Source: Polyangiaceae bacterium (GTDB lineage: Bacteria > Myxococcota_A > Polyangia > Polyangiales > Polyangiaceae). From it: a stretch of DNA of 64,000 nucleotides. A model generated the notes under the pieces. It saw only the letters and a program-made list of their open reading frames with translations. It did not search any database and was not told where the DNA came from. Positions within the stretch are counted from its first letter, which is position 1. Each line of letters begins with the position of its first letter. Below are positions 26,711-36,683 of the stretch, piece after piece. Made by a program: the position numbers and the translations under genes. Where the stretch lies: contig JAFGIS010000187.1 of the NCBI GenBank assembly GCA_016929495.1, positions 1 through 64,000 on the forward strand, given 5' to 3'.

Positions 26711-27406
26711 CTACTCGAACGTCGGCGCGTTGCCCGGCCCCGGCACCTTCCGTGCCGGCACGAACGTCGCCAGAATGGCAATCATGTAGTAGTTGTACTG
26801 GTGAGTGATGGCTTCCCACTCCGGTTTCGGGATCGACCGCTCCGCGCAGTCGACAGCGCGGCGGGCAAGCGGGCCTTTCCAGCTGCCGCTCGCGCCAGGG
26901 AACACGTTGAACCAGCGCCGCTTGAAGTCGATCTGCAAGGCGTAGCTGATGGTGCCCTCTCGGTCGGGATGCGGTGCACAGTCGACGTTCTTGATGATGG
27001 CCTCTGCGAGGGCTTTCTCGAAGAAGGGCAAAGCGTCGCAGAGCGTCCCTTGCTGGCCGCGGACGCGGCTCGAGACGCTGCAACGAACGCGCTGAAGCGG
27101 GCCCAGACGCACGCGTTCGGGTTTGGCGGGTGCTGCCGTCGCGGCATCGACGCCGCTATCGCCTGCAGAGGGCGTACCGGCCTCCGTCGGAGCCGTCGTC
27201 GGCTCGGGGCTGGTCGGTGCTGGTCCCCCCGGTCGCCTCCAGAGAAACAGCGGAACTGCGAGCAGAATGAATCCGACCACCAGCGCCACGACGAGCTGGG
27301 CTCGCAGGGGACGCTCGCCGCCACCCCGCGAGCTACCCACACCCAGTCTTCGCAGGCTGGGTTCGCTCGGTGCGGAGGGGAATGGCGGACGATGAGAGGG
27401 GGGCAT
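26711..27406 (-). CDS. Single-pass membrane protein of unknown function
   Basis: 231 aa. A Pro/Ser/Arg-rich N terminus of about 35 residues, one transmembrane segment (QLVVALVVGFILLAVPLFLW), a Pro/Thr/Ala-rich spacer and a C-terminal domain of about 130 residues with cysteines (RVRCSVSSRVRGQQGTLCDA; NVDCAPHPDREG; VDCAERSIPK) that would be periplasmic. It lies 39 bases downstream of the Ser/Thr kinase gene on the same strand, so it may be a kinase partner or target. No family recognised. Confidence 0.7.
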   Translation of the reverse strand: MPPSHRPPFPSAPSEPSLRRLGVGSSRGGGERPLRAQLVVALVVGFILLAVPLFLWRRPGGPAPTSPEPTTAPTEAGTPSAGDSGVDAATAAPAKPERVRLGPLQRVRCSVSSRVRGQQGTLCDALPFFEKALAEAIIKNVDCAPHPDREGTISYALQIDFKRRWFNVFPGASGSWKGPLARRAVDCAERSIPKPEWEAITHQYNYYMIAILATFVPARKVPGPGNAPTFE

Positions 27407-27445
27407 CGATGACCAGAGTGCGAGCGATGAGCGCCCCTGTTCCAG

Positions 27446-29140
27446 CTACGGGTTGAGTAGGGCGTCGACGGGCTGTCCCGGTTCTGCAGCCTGGAGGGAG
27501 GCCGACAGTTCCAGCGAGCCGGGTATCAGCCCCTGAACCTGGGAGACCACCTGTTCCACGACCTGGCGCGCCTCCTGGGTGCGCGGTCCGGTCATGGCAA
27601 CCGCGAAGCTGAGCGCCCCGGTGCAACCTGCGGTCACCGGTATGATGCTGACTAGAAGCATCTCCGTGAGTTCGACCACCCGCTGCGCGGCACGTCGTAG
27701 CGCAAGCATCTCGAGAATGGTGGGCCGCTGCGAAGCCTCGCGTTGGGGACCGCGTATTCGGTAGTGGGCCACGGCGAGGGGCGCGTTGGCCCACTGCGAG
27801 AAGTCGAGCTCTTCCTGCAAGGCCTCGCGCAGATGCGCGGGACGAAGCAACCCGGTAAGGCCGCTACGACGCGACAGGTATTCGAGCGCGCGGCGGTGGT
27901 GCGGTGAATCCTCCGTGAAGCTGACGAGCTTGACGCGGCACTCACCGAGCTGCGCCTCGGCGCCGTGAAGCAGCGTTACGGTCTTCATCCGGTCGTAGCT
28001 ATGGTCTGCGAAAGTCCCGTTCGTGCTATCCAGGTCGTCCACGACCCACGACCCCGCCTGCCAGCGAATGACGGCGTGAGCACCGGAAACCGTTGGCTCT
28101 TCGAGGATGATGTCCTGGTCGCTGCGACGACCGATCGTCATGACCGGCTTGTTGAGCGGGTAGAGCTGTCCGGCCGCGTTGGTCGAGTTCGTCGCGAACG
28201 ACACGAGCAGCGCCTGGGCTCCCGGTGTGAAGGCCTCCGTCACCGAACGGCCCAGCGGCGCTCCAGGCGACAGCCGCTCACGCGGGATCTGCGCCTGGTT
28301 CGTGGTCAGTGCGATGGGATTGAAGAACCTGAGGTGCCGCGCGGCGGGGCGCTTCGCAGGGTTCTCGCCGAGACAGCGATACACCTGTTTGACTTCGTCC
28401 ACCGACAGCCCCGCCGGGACGTCGAACATGATCTGTGAGTGCATGTCCTTGGCACGAGGGCGATACCCCGGCTCAGGCACACGGCATGTCCACATCTCCC
28501 AGAGCGTCAGCCCGAGGGCGTAGATATCGTCTTCCGGACTCGCACCGCCGGAGCGGAGCCGTTCGGGTGCCATGTAGTTGGGCGTGCCACCGTCTGGAGG
28601 CGCGCCGGTGCGACGGGCGCTCAAGCGTGCGCGCTCCTGGGCAAAACCGAAGTCCAGAATGATGGCGCGCTCCTCGGTCACCATCACGTTGCCCGGTTTG
28701 AGGTCTCCGTGCACGAGCCCTTGGGCATGGATGGCGGCGAGCCCGGCGGAAGCCTCGCCGGCGACCTTGCGAAACTCGTCGGGTCGATAGCCTCCGCGCG
28801 CCTTTCTGCGTCGGATATGCGTATGCAGCGTCTGTCCGGCGATGTGCTCCATGACCAGAATGGGGCCAAACGGGCTCGGGGTCAGGTCATGAACGCGGCA
28901 CACATTCGGGTGGCTGACCGATCGCGACAAGACGAGTTCCTGCCGTAGCGCGTCGTCATCCCCGGGCATACGGGTCTCCTCGCGCACGACCTTCAGCGCA
29001 ACCGTCTGCTGCGAAGCGCGGTCATACGCAAGGAATACCTCTCCCATACCCCCCTTACCGAGACTCTGTCTTATTTCAAATCGATCGTTGATGACGGATC
29101 CGGGGCCTATGGACAACGGGCTGTGGGGCGCGTGGGTCAT
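27446..29140 (-). CDS. Ser/Thr protein kinase fused to FHA and a degenerate GGDEF-like domain
   Basis: 564 aa from ATG 29140, just ahead of the kinase domain; the track extends to 29335 and no ribosome-binding site decides. Kinase motifs are the Gly loop SLGKGGMGEVFLAYD, Lys in QTVALKVVREE, catalytic loop GLVHGDLKPGN, ILDFGFAQ and MAPERL. The catalytic loop is HGD rather than HRD (a non-RD kinase), usually meaning no activation-loop control. An FHA domain follows (TIGRRSDQDIILEEPTVSG, DDLDSTNGTF), then RSGLTGLLRPAHLREALQEEL with later segments resembling a GGDEF domain that lost the GGDEF loop. A signalling protein whose C-terminal part may only sense or dimerise. Confidence 0.85.
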   Translation of the reverse strand: MTHAPHSPLSIGPGSVINDRFEIRQSLGKGGMGEVFLAYDRASQQTVALKVVREETRMPGDDDALRQELVLSRSVSHPNVCRVHDLTPSPFGPILVMEHIAGQTLHTHIRRRKARGGYRPDEFRKVAGEASAGLAAIHAQGLVHGDLKPGNVMVTEERAIILDFGFAQERARLSARRTGAPPDGGTPNYMAPERLRSGGASPEDDIYALGLTLWEMWTCRVPEPGYRPRAKDMHSQIMFDVPAGLSVDEVKQVYRCLGENPAKRPAARHLRFFNPIALTTNQAQIPRERLSPGAPLGRSVTEAFTPGAQALLVSFATNSTNAAGQLYPLNKPVMTIGRRSDQDIILEEPTVSGAHAVIRWQAGSWVVDDLDSTNGTFADHSYDRMKTVTLLHGAEAQLGECRVKLVSFTEDSPHHRRALEYLSRRSGLTGLLRPAHLREALQEELDFSQWANAPLAVAHYRIRGPQREASQRPTILEMLALRRAAQRVVELTEMLLVSIIPVTAGCTGALSFAVAMTGPRTQEARQVVEQVVSQVQGLIPGSLELSASLQAAEPGQPVDALLNP

Positions 29141-29771
29141 TCGGCTGCAGGCTTTCTCGACGCTCGCGCAAGCGTCCTCGATTTGCGCTGGATGCGCAAC
29201 GCGTATGGACCGCGGCCGGCTAGTACCCGGAAGCCGACCGCCAGCCCCTGTGGCCACAAACTGCTCATTTGTCCGGGGGGAGGGCATTTCTGGCCCGGGA
29301 ATCAGTCCCTGGGGGCCGGCACCGAATGCGGGCACCGGGCCGACGTCGGTCCGCTCAACCCCAAGGGGCAGCTGGGCGCGGAGGATTCCGATGGCCGAGG
29401 CCGCTCAGCGACCCGTCTCTCAGGACTGACCGCGGGGACAGTCGAGCAGGGATTTCTGGTGACGCCGCATCGGATCGATCTGGGGGCTGTCGTCACGCTG
29501 CTGATCCTCGTTGCGAGCTACCGGGCCACGCTGGCCCGCGACGGCAGGGGACACGACGTCCAAGCCGGCGTTTCTTGCGACGTTGCGATTGCCATTGCCC
29601 CACGCGCCGAAGCGGACGCGAGCGCGCTGCAATCGGACCGGAAAGCACGGAAGACCCCAGCGTCGAGCCAGAGAGCCGCGAAGATGAGCCACGCGAGCGA
29701 ACCGAGACAAGCCCGGCAAAAACCAGTCCCTGGTGCTTGTCGACGAGCCTGAATCTGCTATCTTTTGTATT
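29141..29771. other. Gap without a recognised gene
   Basis: All ORFs here overlap each other and lack recognisable features. A GTG-initiated stretch near 29457 contains one hydrophobic segment (LGAVVTLLILVASY) but otherwise biased composition, so I do not call it. It may include the upstream part of the kinase gene if the longer start (29335) is right. Confidence 0.4.
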
Positions 29772-30008
29772 GTGCGTGTACTCTGCCTTCGATGCTGTGC
29801 GACTGTGCTGACCGTGGCGCTCGTCGCGTGCAGCGCCGAGCCCCTCGAGCCGCCCAAGGCGCCTCCGCGCCCGGGCGAGCCACGCACCGATGTCCAACAT
29901 GAACATGAACGGCAGCGCGGGGAGCCACCCGAGCTGATTGCTCCGCCGCCCGCCTACGGAAACAGAGTCGTCCTGGCTTCTCGGAACCGCAGCGAAGCTG
30001 GACGCTGA
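29772..30008 (+). CDS. Small predicted lipoprotein
   Basis: 78 aa from GTG 29772. A short basic/Cys-containing N terminus leads to ATVLTVALVACSAEP, a lipobox, followed by a Pro/Glu-rich tail (PPKAPPRPGEP; EHERQRGEPPELIAPPP). Size and composition match the small proline-rich outer-membrane lipoproteins common in this group. The start codon is GTG and no clear ribosome-binding site is seen, so the call is moderate. Confidence 0.5.
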   Translation: MRVLCLRCCATVLTVALVACSAEPLEPPKAPPRPGEPRTDVQHEHERQRGEPPELIAPPPAYGNRVVLASRNRSEAGR

Positions 30009-30102
30009 GCTGGACCATCCAGCCCTGGGCGAAGCCGTCGGATTTCGCGGCGGATGCCCTCGGCTTGAGCCAACAACGGATGGCTCGTCTGTTCCCGATA
30101 TT

Positions 30103-30126
30103 GCATCGTTTTGATTGAAACGATGC
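30103..30126. terminator. Hairpin downstream of the small lipoprotein gene
   Basis: Perfect 9-base arms GCATCGTTT and AAACGATGC with a six-base TGATTG loop. The site is unusually AT-rich for this DNA. It lies 95 bases after the plus-strand stop and could end transcription from either side. Confidence 0.4.
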
Positions 30127-30162
30127 CCAAGAACAAGGGGTGCCGCGGGTCAGATCACTGGG

Positions 30163-30220
30163 AAGCGGCGGGTTTTCCGCCGCCATCGCCCGGTCGGGGG
30201 CGGCGAAAGACCCGCCGCTT
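30163..30220. terminator. Long 22-base stem between convergent genes
   Basis: Left arm 30163-30184 begins AAGCGGCGGG, right arm 30199-30220 ends CCCGCCGCTT; 20 of 22 positions pair and the loop is 14 bases. It lies 17 bases after the stop of the minus-strand propeller lipoprotein gene and between convergent genes, so a bidirectional terminator is likely although no T run follows. Confidence 0.55.
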
Positions 30221-30236
30221 CGATCGAAACGCGGCA

Positions 30237-31706
30237 CTACGGGCAGGTCGCAGTGCCCTGGTAGATAACCGCGGCTCGTTCGCCGGCAGAATACCAGGCC
30301 TTGCCGTCCGCGGCGAACGTAAGCCCCTCACTCTGGGGTTCCTCGGCCTGGGGTAGCTCGATGGCTGCCTCGGCGAAAGTGGCGGTCCAGGTGTTTTTGC
30401 GCGCCCACAGCAGGAGAGTCGTGTACGCGCGCACGATGATGCGGTCCCCATTCGGCGAGATGTCGCCTGCGCCGGCCTGGGCGTTCTGCGCGCCGGACGG
30501 GCCTATCCGAACCGTCGTTGCACTCTCGAGCTCGGTCGTACTGTCCGCGGTTGTATCGCCCGGCGCGGTGAATACGGTCGACAAGCCGTCATTCTCCTTG
30601 GTGATGATCACGATGTCCCCGCTCACGGGGTCGACGACCAGCGTTTCGGCATCGTGTGCTGCGTCCGGGTAGGTGAAGCGGAGCACTTCCCAATCCGTGA
30701 TCGACACGGCGCCCGCAGCGCTCGACGCACTGAGATCCGGCTCGGGAAATCGGTAGACCTGGATTTCGGTCCGGGCCGAGCCGCCCATGCCTCGTGCCGC
30801 GTTGTCCCCAATGTCGCCCACGTAGAGGTAGCTGCCGTCGCCAGGCCCTGGGCCGACGGCGATGTCCTCCCAGTCGGTGGTTGTCGCGCCCTCGAGCTTG
30901 AGCAGCCCGAGATCCGTGCCGGTCGGCGTGGTTACGAACACGGTGGCTGTGCCGCCGGCGTCGAGGTGTGCATACAGCACGCCCACGTTCTTTCGGCTGG
31001 CCACCATGCCCGAAGGCCCCGCACCAATCGTCGAGTTCTTGAGACTGCCGACTTGGGTCGGTTCTCCGAACTGTAGGCATGGTTGCTCGACAGAGCCGCC
31101 GGAGCCGCCGCTAGGAGCGCCGCCGTCGGTGGAGCCGCCGGCAGGAACGCCACCATTGCCGGAGCCGCCGGTGTGGGTTCCGGCGGCGCTGGAGCCACCG
31201 CCAGGAGCGCCAGCATCGGCGGAGCCGTCGACGGACTCGCCACCCGTCGCATCGTTGCCGCCCGAGCTGGGTCTGTCGCCCGAACCTGCTACTTCGCCTG
31301 AGCCCGCCGTGCCGCTCGTGGTAGTCCCGCCGTCGGAGTCGCTCGTCTGCGTACCTCCCCCCGTGGGAGTCCTGCCCCCACTTTCGTTCGAGCCAGACGT
31401 TCCGCCGAAGCCGCCCGTGTCGCTCTGAGCAGCGTCCGTGCCTGCGGACCGGGCGCCGCCGGATGCGCTACCACCCGACGACTCGCCGCCCGAACTGTGC
31501 GCGCCCGCCCCAGCCGAGTTCATTGCGCCCGCGCCGCCGCTGCTCGAGCCAGAGTCGTTCGAGTCCTCGCCGCACTCTACGACCAGACAACTCAGAGACA
31601 CCACCAGTATGCCACCCAGCCCGCCGAACCCCTCTGCCCTGGTTCGCCGGTCCCGGTCCCTACCGCGCCCAGAGTCGACGCGATCGATGAGAACACCACG
31701 GGTCAT
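30237..31706 (-). CDS. Lipoprotein with very long Gly/Ser linker and propeller-like C terminus
   Basis: 489 aa from ATG 31706, which has GGGAAAG six bases upstream (the track begins at 31730). The signal ends LSCLVVECGED, a lipobox. Some 180 residues of Gly, Ser, Thr and Ala follow (GGTQTSDSDGGTTTSG and similar), then a beta-rich domain with TDWEDIAVGPGPGDG, YLYVGDIGDNAARG and GLTFAADGKAWYSAGERAA. The WEDIA and VGDIGDN motifs occur in phytase-like/esterase-like propeller domains that bind Ca2+. It probably displays the propeller outside the cell; activity not established. Confidence 0.75.
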   Translation of the reverse strand: MTRGVLIDRVDSGRGRDRDRRTRAEGFGGLGGILVVSLSCLVVECGEDSNDSGSSSGGAGAMNSAGAGAHSSGGESSGGSASGGARSAGTDAAQSDTGGFGGTSGSNESGGRTPTGGGTQTSDSDGGTTTSGTAGSGEVAGSGDRPSSGGNDATGGESVDGSADAGAPGGGSSAAGTHTGGSGNGGVPAGGSTDGGAPSGGSGGSVEQPCLQFGEPTQVGSLKNSTIGAGPSGMVASRKNVGVLYAHLDAGGTATVFVTTPTGTDLGLLKLEGATTTDWEDIAVGPGPGDGSYLYVGDIGDNAARGMGGSARTEIQVYRFPEPDLSASSAAGAVSITDWEVLRFTYPDAAHDAETLVVDPVSGDIVIITKENDGLSTVFTAPGDTTADSTTELESATTVRIGPSGAQNAQAGAGDISPNGDRIIVRAYTTLLLWARKNTWTATFAEAAIELPQAEEPQSEGLTFAADGKAWYSAGERAAVIYQGTATCP

Positions 31707-31787
31707 GAACGTCTTTCCCGGGTGGCCCATGCACTCTAGTACCTCGCGCCTGCTGAGGCGACGGGCATTTCGGGTCTGTGGCTGCCT

Positions 31788-31982
31788 CTAGCGTTGCCGG
31801 GAGTCCTTCCTTTGCTCCGGCTGGTCTGGCGGCCCTTTGTAGCCAGGGGCATTGGACACGTCCACGTTGCTGTAGCACTTGGTGCCGTACTTCGGCCCGG
31901 TTTGGCAGTACGTGCCGCCACCAGGCCCGCACGCACCGGTTCCGAGCACCAGGCACAGCGCCAGAGTCTTGCGAGCAGACAT
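31788..31982 (-). CDS. Small Cys-containing lipoprotein
   Basis: 64 aa from ATG 31982, hidden in longer track ORFs. It reads MSARKTLALCLVLGTGACGPGGG, an ideal lipoprotein signal. The short mature part contains two cysteines (YCQTGPKYGTKCYSN), likely a disulphide, and a polar Pro/Asp/Lys tail. Its role is unknown. It is on the same strand as the linker lipoprotein gene and hyp genes. Confidence 0.65.
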   Translation of the reverse strand: MSARKTLALCLVLGTGACGPGGGTYCQTGPKYGTKCYSNVDVSNAPGYKGPPDQPEQRKDSRQR

Positions 31983-32113
31983 GCCAGTCTCTGCAGCAAT
32001 CGGCGTGCCACTTCGCCCAAGCGCGCTGCCTTCGGTTCTGAGTGGCCTGGCCTCACGTGGTGGCGTGCCGTACGGGCACACCTGTCCCCCCAAGGTATCT
32101 ACCGGCTGGCTGT

Positions 32114-33181
32114 TCAGCAGATCCTCGGCAGCTGCTCGCCGCTCAGCATGTCCACGACGCGCTCGGCGCCGATCCGACTGCGCATGGTCACGACGCCGGG
32201 CGTGGTCTGTGTGACCTCGCCGATCGATGCCGCACGGGTGCCGAGCGGGTGCGCCCGGAGCACCTCGAGCGCCAGGTCCGCGGCCTGTGGGGCCACGACG
32301 ACCACGCACTTGCCCTCGTTGGCGACGTAGAGCGGATCCAAGCCGAGCAGTTCACAGGCGCCCCGGACGGGTTCGGCCACGGGAATGCTTCTCTCATCGA
32401 GCACCATGCCCACCGATGCGGAGCGCGCGATCTCGTTCAGCGTGCTCGCCACCCCGCCGCGCGTCGGGTCGCGCAGCACGTGGACAGCGTCCGGTACGCG
32501 CTCGAGTAGCTGCGCCACCAGTCCACCGAGCGCGGCGGTGTCGCTCGTGAGAGGCGCTTCGAAACCGAGCCCTTCACGTACGCTCAGAATGGCTATTCCG
32601 TGGGCGGCGATCTCTCCGCTCACGAGGATTTTGTCGCCCGGGCAGGCGCGATCGGGACGGATCTCGACGCCGGGGCGAACCAGGCCGAGCCCGGCGGTGT
32701 TGATGAAGACGCCATCGCCCTTGCCGCGGTCGACGACTTTGGTGTCGCCGGTCACGATGCACACGCCCGCCGCCTGGGCGGCACGCTGCATCGATTCCGT
32801 GATCCTGTCCAAAGTCTCGACGGGCAGCCCTTCCTCGAGTATGAATCCAGCCGAAAGCGCCAGTGGGACAGCTCCGCACATCGCCAGGTCGTTGACGGTC
32901 CCGTTCACGGCCAGGTCGCCGATATTGCCGCCCGGAAAGAAAAGCGGGCGCACGACGTACGAGTCGGTGGTGAAGGCGACGCGGCTTGCGCCCACCTCGA
33001 GCAACGCGCCGTCGTGCAGCCGCCTGAGCTCCGGATTGTCGAACCGCGGGAGGAAAACCTGCTCCATCAGACGCTGGCTCTGATGGCCACCGCCCCCGTG
33101 GGCCAGCTGTATCGTGGGCGTCTGGGTGAGCGGGACTGGGCAGCTGAAACCACCGCCGAGATGGGGTTTGTCGCTCGTCAT
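32114..33181 (-). CDS. hypE: Hydrogenase maturation protein HypE
   Basis: 355 aa from ATG 33181, which overlaps the hypD stop by four bases (ATGA); the track's longer ORF includes a shadow extension. It has the PurM-like ATP-binding N terminus with the [19 protein letters not shown] segment, the ISGEIAAHG-type loop ([14 protein letters not shown]), RDPTRGGVA, and the diagnostic C-terminal PRIC whose Cys accepts the carbamoyl group from HypF and dehydrates it to thiocyanate. It makes the CN ligands of [NiFe]-hydrogenase with HypC, HypD and HypF. Confidence 0.95.
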   Translation of the reverse strand: MTSDKPHLGGGFSCPVPLTQTPTIQLAHGGGGHQSQRLMEQVFLPRFDNPELRRLHDGALLEVGASRVAFTTDSYVVRPLFFPGGNIGDLAVNGTVNDLAMCGAVPLALSAGFILEEGLPVETLDRITESMQRAAQAAGVCIVTGDTKVVDRGKGDGVFINTAGLGLVRPGVEIRPDRACPGDKILVSGEIAAHGIAILSVREGLGFEAPLTSDTAALGGLVAQLLERVPDAVHVLRDPTRGGVASTLNEIARSASVGMVLDERSIPVAEPVRGACELLGLDPLYVANEGKCVVVVAPQAADLALEVLRAHPLGTRAASIGEVTQTTPGVVTMRSRIGAERVVDMLSGEQLPRIC

Positions 33182-34338
33182 GGATCGCTCGTTCGTGGGG
33201 TCGTGCGCGGTCGAGCCCTCGGCGTGCGGGGCTCCGTCGAGGCGATGGCCCTGCCGGTTCGACCGTAGCGGTAGTAGGCGGCGCAGGCTCCCTCGGACGA
33301 TACCATGGGCGCCCCCAAGGGACGTTCCGGGGTACAGCGGGTGCCGAACGCGGGGCAGGCGACCGGTTTGACGATTCCTCGCAGGATACTTCCGGCGATG
33401 CACTCCGGCGACTCCTCGGCGGTCACGCTGCGTACGTCGAAACGACGCTCGGCGTCGAAGGCCGCCAGAGCCGGCACCAGGCGCAACCCGCTCGACGCAA
33501 TGGTGCCGATGCCGCGCCATTGTCGATCACAGGGCTCGAAGACCCGGTCGAGCAGACGTTGGGCCGGCACGTTGCCCTCTCGACGAACCGACCGTCGGTA
33601 CTGGTTCTCGACGCCAGCGCGGTGCTGCTGCAAGGCCGTGAGCACCATGTGCAAGCCCTGCAGCAGATCGAGCGGCTCGAAGCCCGTGACCACGATAGGC
33701 ACACCGAAGCGCTCGGCGATCGGCTCGTACTGCCAGGTGCCCATGACGGTACAGACGTGCCCCGCGGCCAAGAAGCCCTGCACGACGTTGTCCGGCGCGC
33801 TCAGAATGGCCTCCATGGCCGGAGGCACCAGCACATGGGCGGAAAGAACAGTAAAGTTCCTCAATCCTTGCTCGGCCGCTTGCCACACGGCCATCGCACT
33901 GGCAGGGGCCGTCGTCTCGAATCCAATGGCGAAGAAGACGACTTGGCGCCCAGGGTTCTGCTGCGCGAGACCGAGGGCGTCGAGCGGCGAGTAGACCATG
34001 CGCACGTCCGCGCCTTCGGACTTCGCTCTCAGAAGATCCGTCGTCGACCCTGGCACGCGGAGCATGTCGCCGAACGACGTGAAGATGACCTCGGGCACGC
34101 GAGCCAAGGCGATCGCTCGATCGATGAGCTCGACCGGCGTGACACACACCGGACATCCCGGCCCGTGCACGAGCGATACTTCCGGGGGCAGAAGCTGGTC
34201 GATGCCGTAGCGAATGATGGAGTGCGTCTGGCCGCCGCAGATCTCCATGAGCGTCCATGGGCGCGTCACGCACTGTCGGATCGCATTGGCGAAGCGCTGG
34301 GCCTCCGCTTCGCCACGGTATTCGTCGACGTAGCGCAT
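33178..34338 (-). CDS. hypD: Hydrogenase maturation protein HypD
   Basis: 386 aa. The signatures [29 protein letters not shown] and [16 protein letters not shown] are intact, and C-terminal cysteines ([32 protein letters not shown]) match the Fe-S/thiol sites. HypD forms the scaffold with HypC on which Fe(CN)2CO is assembled. The start overlaps the hypC stop (TGATG), and the end overlaps the hypE start. The last 25 or so residues, rich in Arg/Thr/Pro, exceed the usual length. Confidence 0.95.
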   Translation of the reverse strand: MRYVDEYRGEAEAQRFANAIRQCVTRPWTLMEICGGQTHSIIRYGIDQLLPPEVSLVHGPGCPVCVTPVELIDRAIALARVPEVIFTSFGDMLRVPGSTTDLLRAKSEGADVRMVYSPLDALGLAQQNPGRQVVFFAIGFETTAPASAMAVWQAAEQGLRNFTVLSAHVLVPPAMEAILSAPDNVVQGFLAAGHVCTVMGTWQYEPIAERFGVPIVVTGFEPLDLLQGLHMVLTALQQHRAGVENQYRRSVRREGNVPAQRLLDRVFEPCDRQWRGIGTIASSGLRLVPALAAFDAERRFDVRSVTAEESPECIAGSILRGIVKPVACPAFGTRCTPERPLGAPMVSSEGACAAYYRYGRTGRAIASTEPRTPRARPRTTPRTSDP

Positions 34339-34673
34339 CAGCCGATATCCCTGCCGCTCTGCGCGCCCAAGCGCGACGCGGCTCCGGACCGGATCTCGTC
34401 AGGACCCGGCGCGGGGGCACCCCCTTCGGCGCGGGCGGCTTCCTCCAGAGCGTCGATCTGCTCGAGGTAGGAGAACAGCTCCTGCGCTTCCTGTTCATCG
34501 AGCTGGCTCAGAGCAAAGCCCACGTGAACCAGAACGTACTGGCCGACTTCGACCTCGGGGGTGTAAGCCAGGCACACCTCACGTACAATTCCGCCGAAAC
34601 TCACCTTGCCCATGAGCAGGCCGGCGCGCTCTTCGCCGATTTCGACGACTTCTCCCGGGACTCCCAGGCACAT
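34338..34673 (-). CDS. hypC: Hydrogenase maturation chaperone HypC
   Basis: 111 aa from ATG 34673, chosen because it gives the invariant [16 protein letters not shown] terminus in which Cys2 binds the Fe centre, and AAGGAG-like AAGGAG lies ten bases upstream. The track ORF adds a shadow extension. Further conserved parts are [32 protein letters not shown]. The C terminus adds an Ala/Pro/Gly tail beyond the typical 80-95 residues. Overlaps hypD by one base. Confidence 0.93.
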   Translation of the reverse strand: MCLGVPGEVVEIGEERAGLLMGKVSFGGIVREVCLAYTPEVEVGQYVLVHVGFALSQLDEQEAQELFSYLEQIDALEEAARAEGGAPAPGPDEIRSGAASRLGAQSGRDIG

Positions 34674-34942
34674 GCTCGATGGGCTCCTTGGTGAATGCGA
34701 ACAGGTTCGGGTGCGGGCAGCTCTGCGAAGTGGCTCGCAGCACGGGAGTAGCACTTTTCCGGGGACCGAGAATTCGACTCGTCGGGCGGGGCATGGATGA
34801 CCAGGCGGCTCTGCTCCGGCGTGGGCCATCCAGCCCCCGAGCGCGCGGCCGGCGCGTGAGCTCCAGCCTGGGCCGAGTAGTACCGGCCGCCGGGTTCACA
34901 ACCTGCCGCCTTGCTGATAGAGGTGAGCCCGACGAACCTACA

Positions 34943-36427
34943 ATGACGGTCCCATGCCTGGCCTCGAAGGTCCCCAACTGGCTCGTAGCCCTGTGGGTGC
35001 TCGCTTGCGTGCTCAGCTCTCGCGCTGGGTCGGGCCAGACCAATCCGGGCGCGATGCCACTCGGTGGGCGTTCGACATTGATGGGCGGCACCGGGGTGGC
35101 CTTGGGTCGGGACGGCGCCAGCCCCTTTCTCAACCCAGCCACGATGGGGCGCATTGGCGACACCCGGCTCGCGTTCTCCGTGCGCTTCTACCGGTACACC
35201 CAGAGCACGGTCGACAACCTCGTTCGCATTCCGACCGGGGGTGGTGAGCTCCACGTCGAAGACTACGAGCAGGAGGGCATCTCGGGCGCGCCTTCCAGTT
35301 TCTGCGCCTTCGTCACGCTCAGCGGGCTCATCCCCGAGGAGGCCAGCGGTCTGTTGCGCGTGGTTCGGGGCACTTCGGGGCGTACCAAGCTGGGACTCTG
35401 CGGAGCGACCCTCGAACGAGACGAACTGGGCATCTCCGCCGAACACCGGCGCCTGGTGACGAGCCAGGCTACCACGGCAGCGAACCTCGACTTCGACCGC
35501 GCGTGGGCTCGGAGCGTCTTCGGGCCTTCCGTCAGCTATCAGATCAGCGACACCCTCACGGTAGGCGCCTCGATGCACGTCGTGTCGACCGATGCTCACG
35601 ACCGCTACGGCCTGGCAGTCCTGTCGGAGTCGTTGGATGGCGAAGACCGACCCGCCGTTTTTCTCGACGAGACCCGCGCCTCCTCCCGCGATGGGGTCAC
35701 GACCCTCGGAGTGACCTACGCCTGGCGCGCGCTTACCGCCGGCTTCTCTATGCGCCTCCCGAGCATCCATTTCTCCGACTCGGCTCGGATGACCCGTTTC
35801 GAGCAAGCCGGGACGAACGCGCCGTCTCTTCGCGCAGGCTCGGGCAGCTACGAGGCACCCCTCCCTGTCGTCATGTCCCTCGGGACGGGCGTGGACTGGC
35901 CCGGTAGCTCTGTGGAGTTCGACGTATCGACGATACTCGGCGGACTCGTCGCGTTCGAGACCGACCTCGATGAACTCACCTATTCGGGCGACGCTTCGAC
36001 CGTCCGAAGCCGCAATGTGCGCTCGACGGTTGGAGGTCGTTCTGCCGTCGCGTTCCGCGCCGGCGGCGAATGGGCTGTCTCGCCGTCGCTCAGCGTTCTC
36101 GCCGGGGCGCGCTACGAGCCAAGCCGTGTCACCCCGTCGAGGGATTCGTACGGCGTCGCACCCGCGGATGCATCGGTCTTGGGCACGTCCCTTGGCATTG
36201 GCTCGTACGGACGAGGCAGCGAGCTTCTGGTCGGAACGGAGCTGTCCTATGGCTGGTCTCGGTTGGGTATGACCGTGCCGACTCTGGAAGGTTTCGGGCG
36301 CTACGTTGCCCGGCAGCATTCCTGGTCGGCGTTGCTCGTGCTCTCGGGTAGCGTCGGTCTTTCCTCGGTCAAGCAGACTTGGCGCAACTTCAAGGAACTC
36401 CGCAGGCCGGCGCCATCCCCACGCTAG
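34943..36427 (+). CDS. FadL/OMPP1-like outer-membrane transport protein
   Basis: 494 aa from ATG 34943, with a signal peptide (VALWVLACVLSSRAGSGQ). The start of the mature part, PLGGRSTLMGGTGVALGRDGASPFLNPATMGRIG, is the N-terminal hatch signature of FadL-type porins for hydrophobic compounds. Beta strands follow throughout, including TAGFSMRLPSIHF and GTDVSTILGG-like barrel segments. The chain ends in a short soluble tail (FKELRRPAPSPR) rather than Phe. It is divergent from hypC across about 270 bases and probably monocistronic; substrate unknown. Confidence 0.75.
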   Translation: MTVPCLASKVPNWLVALWVLACVLSSRAGSGQTNPGAMPLGGRSTLMGGTGVALGRDGASPFLNPATMGRIGDTRLAFSVRFYRYTQSTVDNLVRIPTGGGELHVEDYEQEGISGAPSSFCAFVTLSGLIPEEASGLLRVVRGTSGRTKLGLCGATLERDELGISAEHRRLVTSQATTAANLDFDRAWARSVFGPSVSYQISDTLTVGASMHVVSTDAHDRYGLAVLSESLDGEDRPAVFLDETRASSRDGVTTLGVTYAWRALTAGFSMRLPSIHFSDSARMTRFEQAGTNAPSLRAGSGSYEAPLPVVMSLGTGVDWPGSSVEFDVSTILGGLVAFETDLDELTYSGDASTVRSRNVRSTVGGRSAVAFRAGGEWAVSPSLSVLAGARYEPSRVTPSRDSYGVAPADASVLGTSLGIGSYGRGSELLVGTELSYGWSRLGMTVPTLEGFGRYVARQHSWSALLVLSGSVGLSSVKQTWRNFKELRRPAPSPR

Positions 36428-36683
36428 CGATGGCCCGACCTCAAACAGTGGCCTCTTGTCGGTGCGACGGGGCCGGAAAGGCAGGGTAGCGAAGCTGGTA
36501 GCCTCACGCTTCGGCTGAACGTCCAGTCCCGAATGATAGGCTGTCACTCTGGCCTGAACGCACACGAGCGTTCTTGGAGTCGCTTGCGTACCAGCTCCGA
36601 GCAACAGCTGAGAAGCCCGTGCACCCAGCTTGGCCCGCGGCTTCGTGCTTGCCGAACGCCTGTTTCGTGCTCCAATCGCGACC

